Shown piece after piece: positions 1 through 5,988 of a stretch of DNA of 21,273 nt. This DNA comes from an uncultured Eubacteriales bacterium (GTDB taxonomy: Bacteria > Bacillota > Clostridia > Oscillospirales > Acutalibacteraceae), in NCBI GenBank assembly GCA_934457115.1, contig CAKSHI010000019.1:1-21273 (forward strand), in the 5' to 3' direction. Both the position numbers and the translations under genes were made by a program. The notes beneath the pieces are model-generated. The model was given only the letters and a program-made list of their open reading frames with translations. It had not been told where the DNA came from and ran no database searches. Each line of letters opens with the position of its first letter. Position 1 is the first letter of the stretch.

Positions 1-75
1 CTGGTGTAGCTCAGTTGGTAGAGCAGCTGATTTGTAATCAGCAGGTCGGGGGTTCAAGTCCGTCCACCAGCTCCA
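1..75 (+). tRNA. tRNA-Thr (anticodon TGT), first base outside the window
   Basis: A cloverleaf can be folded. The acceptor 3' arm CACCAGC (65-71) pairs with CTGGTG at 1-6 plus one G that must lie just before the window. The D arm is 9-24. The anticodon stem 26-30/38-42 encloses the loop TTTGTAA with anticodon TGT at 33-35. The T arm contains GGTTCAAGTCC. The discriminator base is T72 and CCA is encoded at 73-75. It is probably co-transcribed with the tRNA-Tyr 34 bases downstream. Confidence 0.96.
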
Positions 76-109
76 ACCTCATTTTGAGGATTCTAAAGTT
101 TAATTAAAA

Positions 110-194
110 GGGAGATTTCCCGAGTGGCCAAAGGGGGCAGACTGTAAATCTGTTGTCTCAGACTTCGGTGGTTCGAATCCACCATCTCCCACCA
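110..194 (+). tRNA. tRNA-Tyr (anticodon GTA)
   Basis: The acceptor arms GGGAGAT (110-116) and ATCTCCC (184-190) pair perfectly. The discriminator is A191 and CCA is encoded at 192-194. The anticodon stem 137-141/149-153 holds the loop CTGTAAA with anticodon GTA at 144-146. A long variable arm follows, as expected of a bacterial class II tRNA-Tyr. The T loop is GGTTCGAATCC. It follows tRNA-Thr directly and a terminator lies just downstream, so this is the end of a tRNA cluster. Confidence 0.97.
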
Positions 195-203
195 AGACAT
201 GTA

Positions 204-232
204 ATCCTGCTAGATAGTTAGCAGGATTTTTT
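204..232 (+). terminator. Rho-independent terminator of the tRNA cluster
   Basis: A perfect 9-bp stem, ATCCTGCTA (204-212) with TAGCAGGAT (219-227), encloses a 6-base loop and runs into six T residues at 227-232. It sits 10 bases after tRNA-Tyr. Confidence 0.9.
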
Positions 233-248
233 ATATTTATAGATAAAC

Positions 249-276
249 AAAAAGGCTGCTATATTATAGCAGCCTT
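249..276 (-). terminator. Rho-independent terminator of the nfnAB operon
   Basis: A perfect 10-bp stem, AAGGCTGCTA (252-261) with TAGCAGCCTT (267-276), has a 5-base loop. Read on the minus strand it is followed by TTTTTG. It lies seven bases after the nfnB stop and faces the tRNA terminator. Confidence 0.88.
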
Positions 277-282
277 GAATAT

Positions 283-1665
283 TTATTTTTCTAGGATATA
301 TTTGTCAATTGACTCGGCGGCTTTTTTACCCGCTCCCATTGCCAATATAACAGTGGCAGCTCCGGTTACGATGTCTCCTCCGGCATAAACGCCCTCTTTA
401 GTTGTTTTAAGGGAATCGTCTACTATAATACAGCCTCTTTTATTAGTTTCCAGTTCTTTAGTGGTAGATTTTATTAATGGGTTTGATGTATTTCCAATAG
501 CCACTATTACGCTGTCAACTTCAATATTAAAGTTAGAGCCTTCTTTTTCTATTGGTCTTCTTCTACCGGATTCATCAGCCTCTCCAAGTTCCATCTCAAT
601 ACATTCTATAGCGGCAACCTTGCCGTCTTTTTCTATAATTCTAACAGGGTTATTAAGGAATTTGAAGATGATACCTTCTTCCTTAGCATGGTGTATTTCT
701 TCTTTTCTTGCAGGCATTTCTTCTTGGGAACGTCTATATATAATATATACATTTTCAGCACCCAATCTTTTAGCACTTCTCGCAGCATCCATTGCGACAT
801 TTCCGCCGCCAACAACTGCGACATTTTTACATCTTGATATAGGGGTATCATAATCGTCTAGATATGCTTTCATGAGGTTTACCCTAGTCAAAAACTCATT
901 GGCAGAGTAGACTCCTGGGAGACCTTCTCCTTCTATGTTCATAAATCTTGGTAAACCTGCTCCTGTTGAGATATACACAGCTTCATAACCGTTTTCAAAT
1001 AATTCATCGATTGATAAAATTTTACCAATAACCATATTGGTCTCAATCTTGACTCCTAATTCTTTTAGGTTTTGGATTTCTTTTTTTACGATTTCCTTAG
1101 GAAGCCTAAATTCGGGTATACCATACATTAATACCCCGCCGGCGGAGTGTAATGCTTCAAATATAGTAACATCATAACCCTTTTTTGCAAGATCTCCGGC
1201 ACAAGTAAGGCCTGATGGTCCGGCACCTAAAACCGCAACTTTGTGTCCGTTTGGCTTAGCTGCTTCAACGGGTTTATTAATATTTTTCATAGCATAATCA
1301 GCCACATATCTTTCAAGTCTGCCTATAGCGACGGGTTCACCTTTTATACCTCTTACGCACTTGGCTTCGCATTGTGTTTCTTGAGGGCATACTCTTCCGC
1401 ATACAGCAGGAAGACTGTTGGTTGATTTAATTATATCATAGGCTTTTTCAATATCGCCTTCCCTAATAGCTGATATAAATTCAGGGATTCTAACCCCAAC
1501 AGGACAGCCTGATACACATGGACGGGTTTTACAGTTTAGGCATCTATTTGCCTCGTTTAATGCCATGTCATCTAAGTATCCAAGTGAAACTTCGTCGAAA
1601 TTTTTATTTCTTATGTTTGGATCCTGTTCAGGGATATTTGTTTTTTTCATTTCCATATTAGGCAT
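283..1665 (-). CDS. nfnB: NfnB: NADPH-binding subunit of ferredoxin:NADP+ transhydrogenase (GltD-like)
   Basis: A 460-residue flavoprotein of the glutamate-synthase small-chain family. The N-terminus has two cysteine groups for 4Fe-4S clusters (C42, C45, C50, C54 and C89, C93, C99, C103). An FAD-binding GAGPSG follows at 147-152, then an NADPH-binding GGGNVAMDAA Rossmann motif near 285-295, and a C-terminal AGGDIVTGAATVILAMG flavin motif. GltD-like proteins partner either a glutamate synthase large chain or NfnA; here nfnA lies directly upstream and overlaps by 8 bases, which supports NfnB, the electron-bifurcating enzyme linking NADH, NADPH and ferredoxin in cytosolic clostridial metabolism. 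I chose ATG at 1665 because AGAAGG lies eight bases before it; the GTG at 1674 overlaps that binding site. Annotation pipelines often call it 'NADPH-dependent glutamate synthase'. Confidence 0.9.
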   Translation of the reverse strand: MPNMEMKKTNIPEQDPNIRNKNFDEVSLGYLDDMALNEANRCLNCKTRPCVSGCPVGVRIPEFISAIREGDIEKAYDIIKSTNSLPAVCGRVCPQETQCEAKCVRGIKGEPVAIGRLERYVADYAMKNINKPVEAAKPNGHKVAVLGAGPSGLTCAGDLAKKGYDVTIFEALHSAGGVLMYGIPEFRLPKEIVKKEIQNLKELGVKIETNMVIGKILSIDELFENGYEAVYISTGAGLPRFMNIEGEGLPGVYSANEFLTRVNLMKAYLDDYDTPISRCKNVAVVGGGNVAMDAARSAKRLGAENVYIIYRRSQEEMPARKEEIHHAKEEGIIFKFLNNPVRIIEKDGKVAAIECIEMELGEADESGRRRPIEKEGSNFNIEVDSVIVAIGNTSNPLIKSTTKELETNKRGCIIVDDSLKTTKEGVYAGGDIVTGAATVILAMGAGKKAAESIDKYILEK

Positions 1666-2503
1666 GTTTTTCACCTTCTAACAATCTGCAATATTCTTCT
1701 CTTTCTTTAGCTTCTTCTTTTATATATATCTTAGACCTCTTAATAGCCTCATCAAAGTCTATCATATGGCCGTCAAAATCAGGGCCATCGACGCAGGCAA
1801 ACTTTGTTTTTCCTCCAACAGTTAACCTACAGCCACCGCACATACCGGTTCCGTCTATCATAATAGAGTTCATACTTACCATTGTTTTGATATTATAACC
1901 CTTAGTAAGTTCACAAACTGCTTTCATCATTGGGAGGGGTCCTATAGCTATGACAAAATCATAGCCAGCTCCGTTTTCTATTTGTTCTTTTAAAGCATCA
2001 GTAACAAAACCCTTGTGACCATTAGATCCATCATCAGTCATTATAAAGAGGTTAGATGATGAGTCACTCATTTCTTTTTCAAGAATTACTAGGTCTTTAT
2101 TTCTAAATCCTGCTATCATATCAACTTTAGCTCCCATATTAAATAGGGCTTTAGCCTGCGGGTACGCTATAGCACAGCCGGCTCCTCCGCCTATGACAGC
2201 AACATTTTTATAGCCTTCAAGATCTGAAGCTTTTCCTAATGGACCTACGAAATCTAAAATAAAGTCACCCTTATTTAAGGTGTCTAGGAGTTTAGTTGTT
2301 TTTCCGACTATTTGGTAAATTATAGTGACAGTTCCTTTTTCTCTATCATAATCCGCTATAGTAAGAGGAATCCTTTCACCATGTTCATTTACCCTTAAAA
2401 TAATAAATTGGCCTGGTTTTGCTTTTTTTGCAATTAATGGGGCATCTATTATCATCTTTGACATAGAGTCATTAAGTTTAGTTTTTTCTAAAATGCAAAA
2501 CAT
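1658..2503 (-). CDS. nfnA: NfnA: FAD/2Fe-2S subunit of ferredoxin:NADP+ transhydrogenase
   Basis: A 281-residue ferredoxin-NADP reductase-like protein, also annotated as sulfide/dihydroorotate dehydrogenase-like. The FAD-binding RIPLTI lies at 44-49, the GPLG turn at 87-90 and the NAD-binding GGGAG at 105-109. The C-terminal part carries C222, C225 and C237, with D217 placed where NfnA proteins use an aspartate as the fourth 2Fe-2S ligand. It is the first gene of the operon and overlaps nfnB, so translation is probably coupled. The ATG at 2503 has AAAAGGATG upstream at normal distance; the in-frame ATG at 2545 has no binding site and would add 14 untypical residues. Expected role: with NfnB, couples NADH and reduced ferredoxin oxidation to NADP+ reduction. 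Confidence 0.9.
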   Translation of the reverse strand: MFCILEKTKLNDSMSKMIIDAPLIAKKAKPGQFIILRVNEHGERIPLTIADYDREKGTVTIIYQIVGKTTKLLDTLNKGDFILDFVGPLGKASDLEGYKNVAVIGGGAGCAIAYPQAKALFNMGAKVDMIAGFRNKDLVILEKEMSDSSSNLFIMTDDGSNGHKGFVTDALKEQIENGAGYDFVIAIGPLPMMKAVCELTKGYNIKTMVSMNSIMIDGTGMCGGCRLTVGGKTKFACVDGPDFDGHMIDFDEAIKRSKIYIKEEAKEREEYCRLLEGEKHA

Positions 2504-2552
2504 ATGAACACATCCTTTTGGTATATAATTAATATTATATATCAATATTAAA

Positions 2553-2581
2553 ATAATAATGCGTTAATTTTAAAATATCAA
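2553..2581 (-). promoter_or_regulatory. Predicted sigma-A promoter of nfnAB
   Basis: On the minus strand, TTGATA (2576-2581) and TATTAT (2553-2558) are separated by 17 bases. Each hexamer matches 5 of 6 consensus bases. The site is 50 bases upstream of the nfnA start. Confidence 0.6.
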
Positions 2582-2728
2582 TTAAAGTTAACATATTAAT
2601 TATACTACAAATAGGTCAATATTTAAATATGAAGATTAAGCCAAGCTTTATTTATGAATTTTTGTTATTTTTACTAAATTTTATTATGTTTTATTTTCGA
2701 TATAACGCAATTAATAATAAAGTCAAGA

Positions 2729-2757
2729 TTGAATTATAGGTGATTATGTAGTATTAT
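2729..2757 (+). promoter_or_regulatory. Predicted sigma-A promoter of the GT28 glycosyltransferase gene
   Basis: TTGAAT (2729-2734) and TATTAT (2752-2757) are separated by 17 bases, about 35 bases before the ATG at 2793. The nfnAB promoter diverges from the same intergenic region. Confidence 0.6.
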
Positions 2758-2792
2758 TTTAAATAGATAAGAATTAAAATATGGAGGTTTTT

Positions 2793-4001
2793 ATGAGAGT
2801 ACTTATATTATCAGCTTCGACAGGCGGGGGGCATCTAAGAGCATCCTCTGCACTCAAATCATATATACTGGATCACGATGAAACCTCAGTTGTAGAAATT
2901 GTCGATACATTAAAATATATAAGCCCTATATTAAATAAGACAGTAACTGAAGGATACGAACAACTTGCCAAAAAATCGCCTAAGGTTTACGGCGCTATGT
3001 ATAAAACTGCGAACAAGGACTATTTTAAGGCATTTGTCGTAGCATTTAATAACCTGTTTAGCAAAAAATTATTACCTCTTTTTGAGGAATTTAAACCCGA
3101 TGTTATAATATCAACCCATCCATTCTCAACGGAAATGGTATCCAATCTTAAGGAATCTGCAGGGATAAAAATTCCCCTTGTTTGTATAATGACTGATTAT
3201 GCACCTCATAAAACATGGATTAATAAAAATGTTGACGCTTATGTCGTTTCTAACGATGATATGGTTGACTTGATGGTCGAGATGGGTGTGGATAGAAATA
3301 TTATATATCCATATGGGATACCAATAGATGATTCGTTTTGTTTTGCCTTAGATAAGAAAAAGTTTCTTGATGAATTGCAGCTTTCATTAGACAAGCCTAC
3401 AATATTAATTATGGCGGGAAGCTTTGGAGTCACGGACGTATTGAAAATATATAATAATATTGTAAAGATAGATCTTGACTTTCAGATTATAGTGATAACG
3501 GGGAAGAATCGAAAACTTTACGATGCATTTGAGAAGATTTTAAAGGCTCCTGAGGAATCTCCAAGTGCTATAGCCAAGGTTTCTAAGGTGATATCAGAAA
3601 AATTACCTTCTACATTGTTTTCAAAATCAAATGATAGAAAAATTAAGAAAACAACGCTTGTTTATTATACAAACGAAGTTCATAAATATATGCAAATAGC
3701 GGATCTCATAATAACGAAACCGGGTGGACTTACTGTTTCGGAGGCACTTGCATGCAATTTACCTATGGCTGTCTTTAATGCTATACCGGGACAAGAAGAG
3801 GAAAATGCAGAATTTTTGATTGATAATAATATGGCAGTAAAGCTTGAAAAAAATTCTACTTGTGCTAAGACGATAGAGGAGCTGATTTCTAATCGCAATA
3901 AGCTAAATCAAATGAAGGCATCTTGCGAGAGTTTTGATAAATCCAAGTCCAGCAAGCAAGTTTTTGAATTAATTAAGGACCTTATTGATTGTAAGGAATA
4001 A
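2793..4001 (+). CDS. Glycolipid glycosyltransferase, GT28 (MGDG synthase / UgtP type)
   Basis: A 402-residue family 28 glycosyltransferase. The N-terminal MGDG synthase-type acceptor domain begins with the glycine-rich ASTGGGH near residues 8-14. The C-terminal donor domain has the nucleotide-sugar motif TKPGGLTVSEALA followed by PGQEEENAEFL. Members transfer glucose or galactose from a UDP-sugar to diacylglycerol at the inner face of the cytoplasmic membrane, giving membrane glycolipids and often lipoteichoic acid anchors; which sugar is used here cannot be told. Length is normal for the family. I chose the ATG at 2793 because GGAGG at 2783-2787 ends five bases before it; the ATG at 2781 overlaps the binding site. 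It is monocistronic, with its own promoter and a strong terminator. Confidence 0.87.
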   Translation: MRVLILSASTGGGHLRASSALKSYILDHDETSVVEIVDTLKYISPILNKTVTEGYEQLAKKSPKVYGAMYKTANKDYFKAFVVAFNNLFSKKLLPLFEEFKPDVIISTHPFSTEMVSNLKESAGIKIPLVCIMTDYAPHKTWINKNVDAYVVSNDDMVDLMVEMGVDRNIIYPYGIPIDDSFCFALDKKKFLDELQLSLDKPTILIMAGSFGVTDVLKIYNNIVKIDLDFQIIVITGKNRKLYDAFEKILKAPEESPSAIAKVSKVISEKLPSTLFSKSNDRKIKKTTLVYYTNEVHKYMQIADLIITKPGGLTVSEALACNLPMAVFNAIPGQEEENAEFLIDNNMAVKLEKNSTCAKTIEELISNRNKLNQMKASCESFDKSKSSKQVFELIKDLIDCKE

Positions 4002-4026
4002 GCACGTTATTTATAAATAAAATTTT

Positions 4027-4065
4027 AAAAGAGCCGTATCCTTGTTATAAGGATATGGCTCTTTT
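4027..4065. terminator. Bidirectional rho-independent terminator
   Basis: A 13-bp stem, GAGCCGTATCCTT (4031-4043) with AAGGATATGGCTC (4049-4061) and one G-T pair, has a 5-base loop. A runs before it and T runs after it serve both strands: it ends the glycosyltransferase gene on plus and the small gene at 4070-4249 on minus. Confidence 0.9.
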
Positions 4066-4069
4066 ATAG

Positions 4070-4249
4070 TTATTTCATCATATATTGTACATTGTCGATT
4101 AAACTTCCCATTGCATCAAGTGCTTTATTGGCTTTTCTTTTCATTTGTTTATTATTTTTCATCATCTGGCTTCCTGTAAATCCTGCAGCCATTCCTACAG
4201 CAAGTCCTACTCCCATGCCTTTCATAATACCCATTGTATTTTTTGACAT
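4070..4249 (-). CDS. Small glycine/methionine-rich protein, YtxH-like, 59 residues
   Basis: I do not recognise a named function. The reading frame starts MSKNTMGIMKGMGVGLAVGM and ends IDNVQYMMK before TAA. Residues 7-25 form a short hydrophobic glycine-zipper helix (GxxxG spacings, many Met), followed by a basic linker (KNNKQMKRKA) and an amphipathic tail. This resembles small YtxH-like membrane-associated proteins that are common in Clostridia. The start is well supported: GGAGG (complement of 4259-4263) lies nine bases before the ATG, and a terminator immediately follows the stop. An inverted repeat abuts the binding site (see 4264-4299). The high methionine content (10 of 59) is notable. 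Confidence 0.75.
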   Translation of the reverse strand: MSKNTMGIMKGMGVGLAVGMAAGFTGSQMMKNNKQMKRKANKALDAMGSLIDNVQYMMK

Positions 4250-4263
4250 ATATATGCACCTCC

Positions 4264-4299
4264 AAAATAAAATTGTTGTTTTGACAACAATTTTATTTT
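4264..4299 (-). repeat. Perfect 16-bp inverted repeat beside the ribosome binding site
   Basis: AAAATAAAATTGTTGT (4264-4279) and ACAACAATTTTATTTT (4284-4299) are exact reverse complements around a 4-base loop. The repeat touches the GGAGG of the 59-residue gene. It could be an operator, a leader hairpin affecting translation, or a weak terminator of upstream transcription. Its core reads TTGTT-N8-AACAA, which shares half-sites with the redox repressor Rex, but the inner positions differ. Confidence 0.7.
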
Positions 4300-4495
4300 C
4301 ACCATTTAAGGCATGATTAAAAGCGAAACATTTTGGAAACCTAATAAATGATTCAACGCGTTTATTAAATAATACTATTAAAAAAATTTAACAATTTTTC
4401 GTTTAAAAGTTTATTGTAAGTAAATTGTGTTTTGAAATAATTTTATTTTTAGTATATCCATTAAAGCTGGTATGTTAATTTAAAATTTAATTTTA
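4300..4495. other. AT-rich spacer downstream of the USP gene
   Basis: No convincing reading frame, hairpin terminator or promoter was found between the end of the USP gene and the inverted repeat. The USP transcript may run into this region or further. Confidence 0.5.
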
Positions 4496-5788
4496 TTAAA
4501 CCTTTTCATAGTATAATGTTGTGGCGTGTTGATTAATATCGTAAGATATGTCCTTAAAGGACTTATGTTTGGTGATTATATCATCATTAGCTTTGATCCA
4601 CGTGTTACCATGTCTTAAATAAGAATAATAGTGGCCACCTAGACCGTATTGAGTGTCACCTAAAAATATTACTACACTTTTGAGTCGATATTTATTATTG
4701 CCTACAACTTTATATTCGCTTTTAATGTTATCGCTTCCGGGAAATACATTAATAACAAGGTTTGAACCGCCGTTAAGAGCTTGGCGTATTTCATCATTAG
4801 ATTCAAATGAGAAGTGAAAAGATTGGGGAGGAAAAATATCTTGCATAGCATGATTTCCTAATGGTTCCAGTTCCTCTGATACACCATTTGTTATAGTCAT
4901 GATTAATTCATGAGAGTCTGCTTGAGCCCCGGTATATCCAAGAGCGGAGTATAGCGGCACTACTTCATCACAACTTATAGTCTTTTTATTGGTTTTGTGC
5001 ATAAGGGTAAATATAGCCTTTAATGCAACATTTTCTTTTCGTATAAAATCCGTATTTAATACAAGGTTTCTAAATTTGGTATTATTATAAAGTGTTTGTA
5101 TTGCAGAATTCATATAGCAGGAATTACCTAAGTTACATATGCCGATGGTACGATTATCAATTTTATTTGAAGTTTTTGTAGATATTAAGGATCCGTCAGA
5201 ATTTTGGACTTTCTGCCTTGCCTTTCTTTTTTTAATAGCGTGGACTAATGTAGCAATACCTGCCCCAACAGCAGCAACACCAAGAACTATACCACTTAAT
5301 ATAGCTGCAGAAAGTGCAAAGGGTTGCATTGGGGCTCTTTGGAATGGAATTGGTTTTAATAAACTTTTATTGCCTGTTTCAACATTTGAGTCTGATTTAT
5401 TTGCAGATTTTTCTGCATCTCTTTCCAATGAAGGGTCTTGCACAATCGGTTCACTGGGTGCATCGCCTTTAGCTTGTTGGGCGATATGAGCAATTTCATG
5501 TAATATAATTTTGGTATTATTCTCATTACCCGGAGCAACATATATCCTGTCTCCTTGAGCCAAACCTTCTATACCGGAATTACTTAATTCAGGTACAATA
5601 CAAAGCTTAACATTAGAGGCATCTAAGTGATGTTCATTTTGAGCAAGGGTTATGTAATAGGGTTGAAGAGGTACTTCAGTACAGTTTACATATTTACTAT
5701 TGACCGTTTCAATATTATCATAGTTATTAGTATTTGTGGAAGATTCATTAGAGGACATATGCCTTTGGTGCCTTAGATATTTATTCAT
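4496..5788 (-). CDS. DUF4157-like metallopeptidase / TM helix / ubiquitin-specific protease (C19) fusion, candidate host-directed effector
   Basis: A 430-residue three-part protein. Residues 1-60 are polar and Asn/Ser-rich. Residues 60-130 resemble DUF4157, the module found at the start of many contractile-injection and polymorphic-toxin effectors: GDRIYVAPG, then HEIAH at 97-101 (zinc and catalytic residues H97, E98, H101), AQQ, and LERDAEKSA at 121-129 (E122 a possible third ligand). Residues 157-184 form one hydrophobic helix followed by KKRKARQK. Residues 214-430 match peptidase family C19 (USP): Cys box GICNLGNSCYMNS with C224, QADSHEL (289-295) matching the USP QQD box, and His box GGHYYSYLR with H386, then W397 and N401-D402. 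Asn in the third triad position also occurs in human USP2. No signal peptide is seen. The ATG at 5788 follows a GGGTGG site. It has its own promoter and lies downstream of the NTT gene. Inference: it removes ubiquitin from host targets, perhaps at a membrane. Confidence 0.85.
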   Translation of the reverse strand: MNKYLRHQRHMSSNESSTNTNNYDNIETVNSKYVNCTEVPLQPYYITLAQNEHHLDASNVKLCIVPELSNSGIEGLAQGDRIYVAPGNENNTKIILHEIAHIAQQAKGDAPSEPIVQDPSLERDAEKSANKSDSNVETGNKSLLKPIPFQRAPMQPFALSAAILSGIVLGVAAVGAGIATLVHAIKKRKARQKVQNSDGSLISTKTSNKIDNRTIGICNLGNSCYMNSAIQTLYNNTKFRNLVLNTDFIRKENVALKAIFTLMHKTNKKTISCDEVVPLYSALGYTGAQADSHELIMTITNGVSEELEPLGNHAMQDIFPPQSFHFSFESNDEIRQALNGGSNLVINVFPGSDNIKSEYKVVGNNKYRLKSVVIFLGDTQYGLGGHYYSYLRHGNTWIKANDDIITKHKSFKDISYDINQHATTLYYEKV

Positions 5789-5811
5789 GGTTTGATACCA
5801 CCCAACCTATT

Positions 5812-5823
5812 AATTGTACAATT
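5812..5823. repeat. 12-bp palindrome in the USP leader
   Basis: AATTGTACAATT is a perfect palindrome lying just downstream of the predicted transcription start of the USP gene, where a repressor could block transcription. It could also be chance in AT-rich DNA. Confidence 0.4.
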
Positions 5824-5841
5824 TAATATAATTTCACTTAC

Positions 5842-5870
5842 ATTATAATCGTTTAATACAATAAAGTCAA
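5842..5870 (-). promoter_or_regulatory. Near-consensus sigma-A promoter of the USP gene
   Basis: On the minus strand, TTGACT (5865-5870) and TATAAT (5842-5847) have exactly 17 bases between them; only one hexamer base differs from consensus. The predicted transcript would start near 5835, leaving a leader of about 47 bases. Confidence 0.75.
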
Positions 5871-5906
5871 CGTAAGCAATAATACATTAATAATTAGCCA
5901 TTAAGG

Positions 5907-5941
5907 TAAAAAATCACCCGACTTTAAAATAAGCCGGGTGA
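5907..5941 (-). terminator. Rho-independent terminator of the NTT gene
   Basis: The arms TCACCCGACTT (5914-5924) and AAGCCGGGTGA (5931-5941) pair over 11 positions with one A-C mismatch and a 6-base loop. On the minus strand the hairpin runs into TTTTTTACC. It separates the NTT gene from the USP promoter. Confidence 0.85.
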
Positions 5942-5988
5942 CAATTATTAGTATTTAAAGCGTTGTTTATAAAAATCCAAAAATTAAA

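Noticed and set aside
461..853. Open plus-strand frame across the nfnB gene
   Set aside because: It is antisense to the well-supported nfnB, has no ribosome binding site and no recognisable protein content.
1666..1674. GTG at 1674 as the nfnB start
   Set aside because: It overlaps the AGAAGG ribosome binding site that correctly serves the ATG at 1665.
4264..4299. Inverted repeat as a CIRCE heat-shock element
   Set aside because: Its arms do not match TTAGCACTC/GAGTGCTAA and the spacing is 4, not 9.
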